A stretch of DNA of 64,000 bases from Glandiceps talaboti (lineage: Eukaryota > Hemichordata > Enteropneusta > Spengelidae), in NCBI RefSeq assembly GCF_964340395.1, contig NC_135570.1:270001-334000 (forward strand), in the 5' to 3' direction. How positions within the stretch are numbered: position 1 is the stretch's first letter; every line of letters starts with the position of its first letter. A model generated the notes under the pieces. It saw only the letters and a program-made list of their open reading frames with translations. It was not told the origin of the DNA and ran no database searches. Below are positions 1-38,484 of the stretch, in pieces. The position numbers and the translations under genes are program-made.

Positions 1-576
1 ATTCATTATTATTTCTAAGAATGCTTCCAATAGAAGTTCATTAATACAAAAGCTGCATCTGTCCTGACAACATCAGATTCATATTTTTTATCAAAAGCTG
101 CTTTACAAAAACAAAAAGCAAACAAACAAACAAACAAACATCAAACATATGTACCAAACCATAAGACACTGAATGTGGTGTGCGATTGCTTTTCTTTTAA
201 TTTCCTATCAAAGAAGTCAAGATCCACCTTTGGCCCATTAGAAGTCAGAATCAATTTTGAACTTGATTTGAATTTGGGATCAATCTTTGAACTTTGACCT
301 ATTAAAGGTCAGGTCTGTCTTTAAACTTTGGCCTATGAAAGGTCAGTATCCAATAATGTACTTTCATTACTTTGTGGTCATGGGCTTTGACCTATCAAAT
401 TTGTGGCATCAATGCCAGCATTCCCTTAACCCATCTGCAGACATGCCACACTACAAAGACAAATTGTCAACATTGGTTCTAATTAATTTGGTAACATTAC
501 CATTTTGGAATTCTAATTTTATTTTTACACCCCTATGCAATGTACATGTACATAAAATGGAATGACTGATACCCCA
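1..576. other. 3' flank of ACSL, no gene seen
   Basis: AT-rich, with an AAAC run near 120-140. A 92-codon open frame at 287-565 has no family resemblance and is not called. Confidence 0.5.
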
Positions 577-935
577 TGTAACAGGATACCCTGTAAGAAC
601 TGGTTATTGTATTGTACCTATTGTTAAAACTGAAGTACCAGGATACCCTGCATGAATTAGTAATTGTTTGTACCTATTGTTAAAACTTTAGTACCAGGAT
701 ACCCTGCATGAATTAGTAATTTCATTGTATCTATTGTTAAAACTGAAGTACCAGGATACCCTGCATGAATTAGTAATTGTTTGTACCTATTGTTAAAAGT
801 TTAGTACCAGGATACCCTGCATGAATTAGTAATTTCATTGTATCTATTGTTAAAACTGAGGTACCAGGATACCCTGCATGAATTAGTAATTTCATTGTAT
901 CTATTGTTAAAACTGAAGTACCACGTTACCCTGCA
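577..935. repeat. Minisatellite, ~61-bp unit, about 6 copies
   Basis: Units share ACCAGGATACCCTGCATGAA followed by an AT-rich TTGTTAAAACT segment. Two alternating versions (TTTCATTGTATC versus TGTTTGTACC) give a weak higher-order pattern. Confidence 0.85.
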
Positions 936-1180
936 TAAAAGCTCAGAGCTACACAGTGTTGGGATTATGTGAGTGTAGTCATCTGTATCTAAGTCAACAA
1001 TCTAGACATAGCAAATAAAAAGCACCAATGGTATTGTAGCACACCTGCATGGTTATACTGATATCTAGGATGTATATACTTCAAGCAATTTCAAAAATTG
1101 ACATCCAAAACATCCAGTTACATGCCCAGTAAAGTTAACAGCAATTGACCCTAGTTTTTCTCTTTACTTTGTTTAAACAA

Positions 1181-1253
1181 ACAAACACACATACACACAC
1201 ACACACACACATATACATACACGCACACATACACACACACACACACACACAAT
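1181..1253. repeat. Imperfect (AC)n microsatellite
   Basis: ACAC runs broken by ATAC and ACGC steps, in the ACSL 3' flank. Confidence 0.8.
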
Positions 1254-1533
1254 CACACTTCTCCAAGCAGAATTAACCCTTCCTAATTTAAAAAAAATAT
1301 CTGATTTTTGTACAATTTCAAACTTTTGTTAGAAATTGTGAATGAAACAATAAATGATATATATTTTTAAAAGGTAAAATTAAATCCATTGTTTTTATGT
1401 AAATTACATGACTGTGAAAATTGTGTCACATGATCAAATAGTGATTAAACATTCAAAATTGAAAAAATAATTCAGTATCCAATATTTTTCGCCACAAAGG
1501 TAACTGAGAAAGTACATTTCTTGACCCTGGCCG

Positions 1534-1554
1534 TTTATTTACTGTACATTTATT
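1534..1554 (-). terminator. Candidate polyadenylation signals of ACSL
   Basis: Two AATAAA hexamers on the minus strand (1534-1539 and 1549-1554) lie 116-136 bp beyond the ACSL stop codon, a plausible 3' UTR end. Inferred from motif and distance only. Confidence 0.5.
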
Positions 1555-1669
1555 TGAGTTACAATCATATTGCATTTTCATGGTCTATAACTCTACATCG
1601 TCCTAGATATGTTTAACAACACAATGTAGAAAGGCACCAAGTAGGTTCAAATTGGCATGATGACTCCTT

Positions 1670-23962
<22,293 letters not shown>

Positions 23963-25024
23963 TTCTGGCTTGAATGAATCAACTGTAAACAGAAGATAAT
24001 GAGGATGGAATAATTTATACATGAAACACAACACAAAACTTTGGCATTAGAAGTAAGGCTGACTTCAGCTCAAATAATCATTCATATAATTATATACATG
24101 TATGATATGTATGTCTGCCTGTGTCTCTGTTTGTAGTAATGATAATTAATCACTTAATGTAGTCTAGGTCTGTGTAAAATTACGATTGGAATTTATTGGC
24201 AGACAGAAATCAAACTCCAAAGTACACTATGAGAACTGATTGTAAATTTATCAAATTGGGATATAATGAGAGCAAAGTGCAATTAAATCGGGGTGATTAT
24301 ACTCAAGAACTATGTTCTACAGATCAAAGGTTCATTTGAGTTCAATCACATCTGTATACAGTAACACCTATATCTCATAATCTGTCATCTAATTTTGTCA
24401 ATTTTGCTTTTTGCTCGATTTTGACTTATTGAAATGTTAGGGTCTACAAGTGTACACTCTATGTCAATATGTTTGTAATTAGAATCAAAGATGATGATGA
24501 AAAGACGAACGCCTGAAAAGTTTGATCACACTTACGTGGGCACATGCTACATTGCTATTCTACAATCATTAATCAATTCTATTCATGCTATCTGTAGTTT
24601 CTGACCATGTTTTGCCATTATCTAATCTAAGATAATTCAGTCTAATAATGCATTTAATATCAAATATATTATCAATGATGTGCATGATTATCAAGATTCC
24701 AGGTTGTATTTTTACGTTTGAGCAGTGATTTTGTTTGGATTGAGTACTCATTTTCCATTCGACACTGTGTATACTAGACCTCAGACCACTTTTTCGTCGC
24801 TGTTTTATGGTATTTGGTATCGCAAGGGAAGTATGTAAATTTGCGACACCAATTATATAATTCTGCACATCATGAATATAACGTGTCGTGATGGTGACTG
24901 GAGCTGAGACGAGTCAAAATGATTCGATGTCTGCAAGACTGTATTCTGACGCCAGTCGCCTGGAGACATTATGATCCCTACATAGATTAATATCAAAATA
25001 TGTATTGTGACAAGAAGGACTTAC

Positions 25025-25085
25025 CTGGATTTGGTTGTCTTTGCCAGTTCCCCGGTTATCTGGATTTGAAGCTTCGTACCGGAAG
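25025..25085 (-). other. ACSL: Probable ACSL 5'-UTR exon
   Basis: A strong donor AATCCAG/GTAAGTCC stands 1.04 kb upstream of coding exon 1. Joining it to the exon 1 acceptor gives an in-frame TAA before the ATG at 23962, so it would be non-coding. The 5' end is unknown and set arbitrarily; the (TATTCG)n tract begins just upstream of it in the transcript direction. Confidence 0.4.
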
Positions 25086-25097
25086 TTACACTGTTTA

Positions 25098-25195
25098 TTC
25101 GTATAATTCGTATTCGTATTCGTATTCGTATTCGTATTCGTATTCGTATTCGTATTCGTATTCGTATTCGTATTCGTATTCGTATTCGTATTCGT
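25098..25195. repeat. (TATTCG)n microsatellite
   Basis: About 16 hexamer copies, with one CpG per unit, next to the presumed ACSL first exon. Confidence 0.95.
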
Positions 25196-25401
25196 GTTCT
25201 CGTGCGTTATTTCCGTCCCACAGTCGGTTGTGGGAGGTTGTATTCGTATTCGAATGAAGTTGCATATTAATCCATCCTCACTCCATGATGAGTTACGCAT
25301 GATAAAAAATGTGGATTGAAAATACCTACAATATTGTGTATATTCCCATTCAAGACAAAGCATCATGTTAACCACAGGATGCCCAGGAAGCATGTTGTAA
25401 A

Positions 25402-25619
<218 letters not shown>

Positions 25620-26427
25620 GTCGACTATTTGGCTTGTTATACCGCCATCTAGTGGGTCAACTGTATACATGTAATGTTCATTTCTGTAGGAAAGCATGTT
25701 TCCACCAGAATACATCCACAGTTTCATATTAATTTCTGCTTGTGTGTCACATGACGGTAAAAACTCCGTAAATAAGTATTTTATATGCTTTCTGCTTCAT
25801 CGATCCCACAAAAGATTGTTAATAGAAGCAAAGAGAACAAAAACAAATAACATTTAACTGAAATATAAAGGATTATAATATGCTTTTATCAAATTGGTAT
25901 TACATGTAGGTTATATAGCCAGTGACATCAAGAATAGGCGGCGTGTACAATTCGCCCAAAGGGAAATACATGCCATGGAAACTCCAACCTTAAGCTTCTT
26001 TCCATGTATTTTCTCTGTGTATTTAATGGAGTTTTTTTATATACATCAACATGGCACGAATAAATGATTTAACAGTCTTGCGGTATTAGTGAACACACTT
26101 CTCAAATTGAGGTAAATGAATGACAGAGTACAATTTATTAGCTGTTTACTGAAATTTTCACGATTTTTTTCCTGCGACATCTAAGATTTACTAATATACG
26201 GAATTCATACTTATGCGATTGCACAATCTAAATACAATTTCGTGCGATTGTCAATGGAAGGTTGCCATCAAATGTTCAGATATACTCACGGGGGTACCCC
26301 CCCCCCCCCCCATAGAAAGTGCCGCCCAAATGGGTTTGGGTCGAATTTTCATCTGAAAATTCCCTAATGATGGGTTGATAACATATAGGAATACTATCTT
26401 CCTTCCAGAAAGAAATCAATGTGAAGA
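25620..26427. other. Intergenic sequence, no gene seen
   Basis: AT-rich. Contains a C run at 26297-26311 followed by GCCGCCCAAATGGGTTTGGG, which looks like a degraded transposon end; no open frame of note. Confidence 0.4.
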
Positions 26428-28439
26428 CAGTACCGTAGCCTGCGGGGGGGGCAAGGGGGGCAGCTGCCCCTCTGAGATTTTGGAAAAAAAGAAAGCAAAA
26501 AAAGCTACTTTTTGAATACATAGCGATGCTATTAAAATCGTTATTTACGTGACGATTCCTAGTATGCGCGATTTCAATGGATGACTGTACACTGACTCAT
26601 GGCTAATATGTATCTTATATCGCTATTGTACGTTACGCCGCTTAACTTTGAATAAAAATGTGTCCAGTTAAAAATTGTAACATTTTGCAGCAAATTAAAA
26701 ATTCTTTGCGCGGAAAGTACAAAAGACATGCACTCATGCACTCTGAATTCTGTGAGTAACAGTAGTCTTGAAAGTCTCCTTCATTTGAAGATAGCAAGTC
26801 GCAATTATAATGTCATCAGCGAGTGAAACTCAAAAAAAAAGACGGAAAGGGTCGTTCAACGTGAGGTTGCCTGCTATTCTGCATGCAGTGACTTCGAAGA
26901 TACGCTCGATCTCATTTACATCTTGATCCTTATATTAAAACATTTCATGCTGATAAAACGGCAGATCTCTTTTTGGAATATTTGGTGGCCCTGAAAAAAC
27001 TATTAAACTAGGTACGCAGTTTAAGATCCACTATTTCAATAATTGTGTTCGACGTTGTCTTTGGTTAAAATGTTGTTTGATATGATTATCTCATTGTACA
27101 CTGACACTAGCGTTATTCCGCAATTCACTTTGAAGCGACAATTTGATATGGAAAGAATGGCCCTGAATTTGTAAACAGAGCTGTACCTTCGACATCAAAA
27201 TCCAAACTTCAGTTTCCATTATAATGATAATGACAAGGAGAAATAATTCACTGAGTTCACCTTGGGTTCCGACATAAACGAGGCCATAACACTTTTGGGA
27301 GTTGGGTAAAGAAAATGATTATTTTGTTGTGTTACTTATTTGAGAAAGCACCATCCATTTTTTTACTTTGAATGTGACATCTGAAAAAGCTGTTCAACCT
27401 ACCCATTATTATGTTTTTCTGGTGATGGGCAATACATCCTCATGCGGGCTTCGCATTTTTTTTTCAAAATTAAGGATATTTCTTTATATTTTCTGAATAG
27501 TACATGTAAAAATATACATTTGAGTCTATTCCAAATTATATAATATCTTATACAGTGGTTTACTTGTCTCTGATATTGCATACAAGTATGAATTGAGATT
27601 AAATATCCAATGTGCGCTTAAAAGAATTGAACAAAAGTTTACGACCATTGGGCCACCAAAAGTCTGAAAGTCTTGAAATGTTTTGCTCTTTATTCGGGAT
27701 TTTTTGGAACGAACTTAAACTTCAGGAGAAGTCATTTACCATGTGCACATCCGCATAATATCTTTCAGCTTTGCCACAACAAAATACACTTCCAGATAAT
27801 ATGTAATACATAGCATAATTGTTTCAATTCTGGTATTTTATTATGTCTATGGTTTAATATTTTATGCCTCTAAATGGCCTCTTATTTTCATTTTTTTCAC
27901 CTTTGGAGTTGTCTCCTTCCAATGCATCATTGTACCATATGATTTTATATCTCCACTGTAGTGTAGGTGACAGAAGGGGTGGCTAAAATAATGCTTGAGT
28001 TTCAATTGGCGGGGCTTAACATTTTTTGAGAACAGAGGGTGCGAGGAACTACACCATTTGTTTAACCGAAAATTGTGTACATTTCCTATATGCAGATAAT
28101 TGCATGAGATAGTATCAAGATGACTAAATAAGTTCTGTCTAAATTCGACCTGAAATATTTTGCTGTCATTATATATGGTTTGTTTTATCCTTGTCAAGCA
28201 TTGTGAAAAAATGAAATCGACCTACTTACCCAATGTGATGGGTTAGGTTACCCGTTGACAAGCATTTTTTTATTTTTTCTGACCTTACATATGATATTTA
28301 ATTGCGTATGCTAAAATATATATTATATAAATTGCATGCAAATTTATGTAAATTAGCACTTTTCTAAATTTTAAATGCATGATTGCACCAAGACAAAGTT
28401 CTGCCCCCCTTGCGGCAATTTGGTCAGGCTACGGCCCTG
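26428..28439. mobile_element. DNA transposon-like element, ~2.0 kb, TIR CAGKRCCGTAGCC
   Basis: Left end CAGTACCGTAGCCTG...GGCAAGGGGGGCAG; right end, inverted, CAGGGCCGTAGCCTG...GCAAGGGGGGCAG. GAAGA directly flanks both ends (26423-26427 and 28440-28444). The CAG...CTG ends recall hAT elements, which usually make 8-bp duplications, so class is open. Small frames inside match nothing I recognise. 27690-27900 looks like a diverged relative of the 28860-30221 interior. Confidence 0.6.
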
Positions 28440-28859
28440 GAAGAACATGGCGAGGACACAAAAATGATCCAGTAAGACACCTTTCAGGCTATATACTGAC
28501 TTGTTTTAAGGGAAATTATTAATCACATTATCCCAAATACAGTATATACTATATTTAACATAAGACATTACTTCATAATCACAGTGTTTCACAATAATAG
28601 TTTTCCAGCTTTACATATCTAGCGATTTTAATTATCTAAGAATGACAATTTCCAAGCCAAATATTTCAAATAAAAGACATAAAAAGGGTTCTAAAACAAC
28701 TAAAAACACAGAAAAGCTCAAAACACTGGATGGGGAACACCTCCCCCCCCCCCCCCGCTAGTTTCAAATTATTTAGAAGTCAACGGTCACTTACATTTGG
28801 CATAAATTGTCTTTCATAATTGTAAAAGAGCAAACATATCACTGACAAAAAAACACTAA

Positions 28860-30221
<1,362 letters not shown>

Positions 30222-30224
30222 TAA

Positions 30225-31904
30225 CACAGCGGGAAGGGGCGTTCATCGACGAAAAGCTTAGGGTTAAGATATGTGACCTTTAAAGCATCGTAGTCGACAT
30301 ATAGGAAATCCCTGGTTATCATTATTTGCGTGGGAGGCCTTCTGCATTCTAAGTTTGACAGATTGCATCTGGGTAGGTACTCTAGGGTATCATTTGCCTG
30401 AAGCTTGACGTCAAGCTCCTTTGAAATTGAATTTACACTGAAGATAAAGCTATGCATCCTCTGAGCAATTAGTGTTTCAGAAGATGAGCGTAGTTAGGTA
30501 GGTATGGTAAGTAGGTAGGTAGACAGACAGGGAGGGATTTAGGTATGTATCTCTATTGTGTCGATCTGTCTGTTTGTCCGTCTGTCTGCCTGTCTATATG
30601 TGCATCGATTGTTTTCCACTGAGCATTTCCGAGTCAATAGCTATGTATTAATTCGTCGTACCATTTGGCATAAGTATCTCTCTGAAGTGATACATCTACA
30701 AGTTCTGCTTACATTTTTCATTTGTCTCACATCCATAATATGTAGATCAATGTCGACATATTAGACTATAAACCTGATTTAACTATGATGTTTAGTATTT
30801 CCTCTTTCCTCCATTTTTGGGACCAATCGCCTCTGAGTCAAGTGACCAGTGAAACTGAATAAAGTATGCCTTTAAACACATTAAGCATTACACATATGTC
30901 TTAATTGTTTTGCCCATTAGATTGAAATATCAGCATGATTATAAATGCTTGTTGATATAGTATGCGATCTCTAAGACCTCTCTGTCCTACATCTTCCAGT
31001 GTATCATCTAAGTAGGGGATTTATTGTCCCTCGTCCTTTCAACGTCATAACCTACATGCCTCTTTACGGCACCGTCCAAAACACACCCGTAAATATGTGC
31101 TCTGATTTGGGAGAATGCGTCCCTTAGGTTTCTCCATGGTATGACATACATCATGACGTACTCTCTATACAGCAATTGCCACAGTATATGTGGTGACGTG
31201 AACTGGGGTCCCTAATGGAAATAGTACAATCAACAGTAGCTTTCTCTGAATATTTAAAAAAAAAACGTAGTGTTTTGGATCAGCAATTTATAACATTCTA
31301 ATTGCCACAGACTGTGGTGGGTAAAGAGACAGACAACCACACATTAATAATAAACAGGCAAAAAGTTGTGAAAACATATCCTCTGTCCAATCTCGTCTAC
31401 ACGGGTACTAAAAACAATTAAAACGAAAACCTCAATAAAATCATCAGAAGAAGAACACATTTATTCCTAGATCAATCAATTTATTTTCATTCATTCGATC
31501 GATAACCCTTTTCTGACTCTTTCCTTTTATTGAAGCACACAAAGGTATTTAACACACACAAGACATATAGGGAACTATTGTAGTTGAACCATTCCCCTGT
31601 GTCTTAATCAGACGAAAACGTATAGAGCTAGAATCATCAGGAAAAAACATTGTATCTAGATAAACCGGTTTGTGTACATCCCTCCAGTTACTATTAGAAT
31701 GATTCATTAAAAGCCATAGCCATTTGACACCTGCACAACTAAGGGGAATATTCACCATTATAGTACCGTCCTCAAAGAAGAACTATAGAGCTCGGGGTTG
31801 TGAATTAAACATTCACATTTTGGGTTATAAACAGGAAATCAAGTCTCTGTAAAGCGTTGCGTTACGCACTCACTAATACTTTCAGCAATCCTCCATATCT
31901 TCAG
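30225..31904. other. Intergenic sequence, no gene seen
   Basis: Short frames only. A minus-strand 69-codon frame at 31549-31758 is unrecognised and lacks clear exon borders. Confidence 0.4.
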
Positions 31905-32425
31905 TTAAATGTAAGCCTGTAACTGAAAACTAAACGTCGTATTCTGGCATACCAAGACACATATAAAAATTTCAAAATTTATGTTGTGTAGACTTAAATG
32001 TGAGCCTGTAACTAAAAACTAAACGTCGTATTCTGGCATACCAAGACACATATAAAAATTTCAAAATTTATGTTGTGTAGACTTAAATGTGAGCCTGTAA
32101 CTAAAAACTAAAAGTCGTATTCTGGCATACCAAGACACATATAAAAATTTCAAAATTTATGTTGTGTAGACTTAAATGTGTGCCTGTAACTAAAAACTAA
32201 ACGTCGTATTCTGGCATACCAAGACACATATAAAAATTTCAAAATTTATGTTGTGTAGACTTAAATGTGTGCCTGTAACTAAAAACTAAACGTCGTATTC
32301 TGGCATACCAAGACACGTATAAAAAATTCAAAATTTATGTTGTGTAGACTTAAATGTGAGCCTGTAACTAAAAACTAAACGTCGTATTCTGGCATACCAA
32401 GACACATATAAAAAATTCAAATTTA
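31905..32425. repeat. Minisatellite, 89-bp unit, 6 copies
   Basis: Core CGTCGTATTCTGGCATACC recurs at 89-bp steps from 31934; each unit ends AAAATTTATGTTGTGTAGAC. Nearly identical copies. Confidence 0.97.
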
Positions 32426-33540
32426 GGTTGTGTTGACTATTTGGACAATACTTCTAATCCCTTTACTATTATACATAACTTATTATTAGACTGTCTCGTT
32501 CTATGATTATATTTGTGGAATACCTGCACATTTATTTTATCTGTTTTATACATATAGCAGAGGAAGGATTTTGCTGTTGATCCAAATCTATGCTGCGGGT
32601 CATTCTTGCGTCAAATTGGATGCATCTACTCAGCAACCCACTGTTACTTTGTTCAAAACAACTCAAATCTTTCTCAGTTAAGCAAGAAACCACAGGAGCG
32701 ATATGTTTCAATTTTCCGGCTTCTTTTTGAACTGTTGATTCTTCACTAAACAAAGTACGGTAACTTCAAACCCTGGGATCAAAGAGACGGATGGCTTTAC
32801 AACATCTACCTGTACTAAATATTCTAGTAGCAAAGCATTACTTCCACAATCCAAAGCATGCATACCCTTTCTGTTCGTAATACAGAAATTGTATGCAAAT
32901 AGTGCACTAGTCAAAGGACTATGGATTTGTGATAGTGTGATCTCCATCCCTTATTACAGTAAGAATATAATCAACTCGAGACTACACAAATCCGTACTAT
33001 TAACACATGTAATATCAGCTCAGGAGGCACGAAGCGTACTAGGCAGCTCGTGAATAGCTCTGTGTTGATGATTTTCTTTACCTGGATGACTATGTGAAAG
33101 GTTACCGAACGAATATGAGAAATAACTCCATTCATGCATATATTTACCTGGAAGCAAAAAAACTGACAACAGTCACATCGGCGTTTCAGATGTGTATTAT
33201 TAACGATGTCAGCATCAACATTAAATTGACGAGACCTGCCAGGATATACAATTGCAACTGAAAAGCATATCTTGATAGGTGGTAGAGAGATGGAGTAGAG
33301 GTTACGAGGTCATTATGATAACGTTATCTTTGTGCCATGCGTCATTGAAATTCGCAAAAATTTGTTTTCTCACCAGCGAGTCGTTTTTTACTACAAACTA
33401 AACATTTCTCGTTTGTTGAAATGCGACTTTTGATTCCCCCCCCCACGTACACACACACACATACACAAACACACCGTTTGCCGCCACAAATCACTGGGTA
33501 AAATATATTGAAAATAGTCATAAATATCACAAGTTCTTGA
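32426..33540. other. Intergenic, two overlapping minus-strand frames of unknown nature
   Basis: Frames at 32532-32753 (73 codons) and 32708-32947 (79 codons, with a possible donor GTACAG/GTAGATG inside) resemble no family I can name. No support for a gene. Confidence 0.3.
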
Positions 33541-33550
33541 AGTTTTACAA

Positions 33551-33595
33551 GTACATACATACATACATACATACATACATACATACATACATACA

Positions 33596-33627
<32 letters not shown>

Positions 33628-33702
33628 GGTGGTAGATTTTGTACATACATACATACATACATACATACATACATACATACATACATACATACATACATAC
33701 AT
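33551..33702. repeat. (CATA)n microsatellite
   Basis: Two CATA arrays separated by TAGGTGGTAGATTTTGTA. Confidence 0.97.
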
Positions 33703-35278
33703 AAATGTTTTCAACTGTACGTTGTCTTGGTGATCGTTTCGTTGAAATCTCAAACAAAAGAGTAGTAGCTGTCCTTTATCTGTGCATGTTATTACTAACG
33801 ATCAGATATGTCTATTTCAGGAAATAGAGATCTTTTTTTGTGCGCGTAACGTTTATATCTTTGTTCGCGTATTTTACCATTTATAGAACTTGTGTTATGT
33901 CATTCTATTCCATAACATTTAGAGGTGATGACCTACTAATATCTTTCCTTGTTATCCTTTGAGAAGGAATATTGATTCGAAACGTCTGGATTGAATTTAT
34001 TCATCAGGAGTGTTCTACTCATTACTTTTGCACTCGTGTATATCTACACATATCTTTAAACACCTCTAATATTAGCGAGTGAACTTACAAGATAGGTTTA
34101 CACACTCTATAATGCATTTTCCTCATAAATACACATATTTCTTCAATCTTTAGTTGAGACATAGTTTTTCACAAATGTATCTCAATTTCAACGAGCCTTT
34201 TAGATTACATCCATTTCTAGAGAAGTTTAAGGAAGGAAATCTCGAAATTACTTTCTTTAAATATAGGTTGACTACCTGTCAGTCGTTAATATATCAACTA
34301 TCCGTTCATATGAACTGACAATGCGTGGCAATTAGCGAGAGAATTTGCCTTACTGTCAAACTATTCGATTCGTTATGCATCATTATTTTCCATATGTTCA
34401 ATCATACAGACTGAATGAATTGGAATAAAACTACGTTTAACGGGTTCAGTGTGGCTTCCAGGCACGTATACGTAATGTTAAACAAAAAAAAACCTTGACA
34501 ATTTGAGCAGCTCCCTCGAGAACCATCAAACATGGCTAAACTGCACTTATATTGGTTTTGTATATACATTACGTTTATTGTTTTCTCTTATGTTGACATT
34601 TACTATTTGCGAAGTAATTGATCGTTTCCTTTATTATGATGACCAATATATAGGTTTTTAAATCAAAACTCAACTAAAAATGCCTTTTAGGTCAATGTAA
34701 CGATAAAACGAGACTTTGGATTCGATTAAATACAAGTTATTTTTTTTCAAAACCCTAACAACTATTCATTCCCCTCACAAAGACGCTTTAGGGATGACAG
34801 AATGGTAACTAAGGATTTAGAATTTTTTTGATAATTTACTCAGCAAAGTGAATTATGTGAGGGCTTCAAAGTCTGTACATTTTTAAAAATAAAACTCCAA
34901 GCTCTTTTCATATTATCATACTCAATGTTCAATGTTCCCTTACAGGATATCTATTCCGTCCTATTCAATTCACGTACTAGTATTTTACGCAACTATAGTT
35001 TGGTTTCACATTATTTAAAAACTGGTCATTGAAGGCATGTTGGGTTAATTTTGAGCAACAAGTCAACTGGGTCAACACAGTTTTCCACCGCATGTGAAAT
35101 TGCCTACCCCTCTTCAACTTGACAAAAACAAAATGGCCACCAATATATTTTCGATGACACTTCTACTAGCAGTGAATAAAAGTGGTGTTTTCTAGATTTT
35201 CAACGTTATCAAGGTCATCGAGTATGAGTTAATAATTTAATTTCTATTGAATAAATATTAAAGTTGCTGACAGGAAAC
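33703..35278. other. Intergenic sequence, no gene seen
   Basis: AT-rich unique-looking DNA without long frames. At about 33975 GATTCGAAACGTCTGG followed by TTCATCAGGAG resembles sequence common in dispersed elements. Confidence 0.4.
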
Positions 35279-35281
35279 TAA

Positions 35282-35851
<570 letters not shown>

Positions 35852-35854
35852 TAA

Positions 35855-36905
35855 AACTCCGTTTTGTTCCCCAAATCAACACAAATTCATAAGATTGTTT
35901 GTCAATAGAACACTCTGTGCAGTTGAACTTCGACTTCCCGTTAGTATTGCTAAAAGTCATTTGGCATCCTTCACATTATAAAGATTCCCTTGACGATAAA
36001 CATTTCACCCTTTGCAATGACCTGTATATAACAACCATCCAAAAACTTGACAGCAAGCAGAGCAAGGTTGAGTAGGTTTAAGTAACAGTACTGAACGTGA
36101 AGTTACAACTCATTGTTTAGAATCAAAAGGTCCCTGTTTTGCTTGAAGGCTAATTGCCAGTTGACATTTTAAAATTACAGGCTTTACCCCTTGACAACGA
36201 TGGTAAAGGCATTTAAAATGATCAGTTCTTATGACAGAAACACTGCAGTGTAACATACACACGTGTACCGTATTTTCACTTGTGTACTAACTTGTACTCT
36301 CCGATCAATGTCAAAAAGCTCACAGTTATCTTAATGACACTTTCTGAAGGTCTCTAACCTCCTCGGTTTTGTTAAACAATCATATTATCAAAAGAAGAAA
36401 CAATTCTTTAGAAAATGTATTTTCTAGCATCAAAGAAATAATTGACACCAGTGAAGTGTGTATGACAAATTACACGTATTTCACATATGCATGCAATGTA
36501 CTTCCCCCAAGGAAACAAAAGAAAGCGCAATCAACCGAAAGAAAAAATAGTGGTAAATAATAAATGTGAAACAATGAAGAGTGGGTGAGAGTAGACTAAG
36601 TTGCAATAGTTTGGATAAGCTAGGTTTTAGTCACTCGGTATCAAGAGTCTACTCACAAAAGAAAGTGGATCTTACTATCATCTATTCATCAGAAATGTCT
36701 CATACTAGTCAGTAGAATCTTGTACATCAGCAAACACACAGATTTACAATGCTATAACTAAAATACGTATAAATTAAAAACATTATAACGTCAACAATTC
36801 TGTCTCTTAACTGATGAGATCTTATATAATAAATATTTCATATACGTGACTCTCCAGACTTCAAGTCCGCCAGGTAATATATACTAGTAAAAAGAAAGAA
36901 AGTAC
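35855..36905. other. Intergenic sequence, no gene seen
   Basis: No frame or repeat of note. Confidence 0.4.
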
Positions 36906-36909
36906 ATGT

Positions 36910-37065
36910 ATTATAATAATAATATCTTTATTTTGCACTATAGGCCACCGGCCCTACGTGCCTTAAGTCAGAACAGAAAAATACATTTACAGTCAAAGGT
37001 GTGTACATGTAGTACATGTATTATTCACTATAACAATCATAACGCGCGGATGTTACCGAATACAC
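36910..37065 (-). mobile_element. Candidate LINE 3' tail with (AAT)n
   Basis: ATAATAATAATATCTTTATTTTGC followed by GGCCACCGGCCCTACGTGCC: the reverse of a 3' end with AATAAAGATATTATT tail. Not the same subfamily as the tails at 10161 and 18278. Confidence 0.4.
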
Positions 37066-38374
37066 ACGTGTATACGTGCGCATTAGCTAATAAAAATACC
37101 AATTAATTGATTGAATATAATGTAAGTATGACATGGTCAAGATAATGTTGTTGTTCAGGCGAACATCTGCAAGTACTGCTTACATCTTTCAAAGTCGTAT
37201 CACCAGGAGTGATGGAAACAATGGCCGATTTTTTACTTTGTTTATTCCAAATCATCAACACCCACCAAAAGGAAAGGTGGAAACATCATCGAGAGGAATT
37301 CGATATATAGATAATGATAAGTAGCTTGAATAAGACAGTTCACTTGGTCTTGGTAGACGATAACTTACTATTACATCTAGTACGGTAACAAAGTATGATT
37401 CGTAGGAACCATACTTATAGTCTTACATGTACCAAGTGTCATGTTTGTAGTACTATACAGTCAAAGTGGCGTCAGTGCTCAGACAACTAGGGAACAGTTT
37501 TCACTGTGAATCTCAAGCTCCAAACCGTCTTTGAAGTCTGAAAATGAGATTTACTTGAAATTCACTTGACAATTGCACTATCATGTCCGGATGTGTGACG
37601 TCAAACAGCTAGGCAGCGTTCCAGCCACATTAGACAGAGAATTCAGTATTTTTTCACTGCTATATTAAACACTCTAACTTAACCAGCTAACTAAAAGACG
37701 ACTGTCTGAATGATGGAGGCCTACTGTTAACACAAAGCCGCTCGCGTTCTAGAGACTTTTTTCGATCAATCCCATGCTATGACAATCAACTCTTTTACAA
37801 TTGATGTATTAGCTCTATTTATAGCATATGGTTGTTACAAATAAGGCATATAATATATAATATAGTATCATTAATTCACCTTTATTCACACATTATACTC
37901 CAACTCTTAGTTTCCAAAGTACTTGTACGAACAGCAAAATGGCGATATAATTGAACTACTCTACTGAAGTTGGAAACCATCATACTGTTTTCTCCTCTGA
38001 TCACCAGAGATAATGATGTCTAATTAAGGGATGAAATCATCATAGATGCACTATGCCATATATAATGGAACAATATACATACTAGTATAGACAATTTTGG
38101 GTGTATGCTATCAATCAAAATTTGAAATCAAAACATTTGGAAATACCCGGCGTTTTCAGATACAATCTTTCGGTGATCATGGAGAAATTATTAGTCACAT
38201 TCCAGAATCGATATCTTCAACTTGTAGCTAAACATATTAAACTCTGTGCTGAGATGTCATGGATATAATAACACCAAATATATAGCATTTTCATTATTCT
38301 AGGTTACTTATCTACCTGAATGTTGAAGAAAATAACCTTACCAAAATGGGGAGAAAAATAATAGCAGCAGAAGC

Positions 38375-38375
<1 letters not shown>
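37066..38375. other. Intergenic sequence, no gene seen
   Basis: AT-rich, short frames only. Confidence 0.4.
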
Positions 38376-38419
<44 letters not shown>

Positions 38420-38440
38420 CATCATCATCATCATCATCAT

Positions 38441-38483
<43 letters not shown>
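38376..38483. repeat. Compound trinucleotide (AAT)n(CAT)n(AAC)n
   Basis: Three adjacent trinucleotide arrays differing by one base each. Confidence 0.97.

Positions 38484-38484
<1 letters not shown>

Noticed and set aside
32532-32947. Overlapping minus-strand frames that might be a broken gene
   Set aside because: No recognisable domain; the two frames cannot be joined by convincing splice sites, and the vague ankyrin-like look is too weak.
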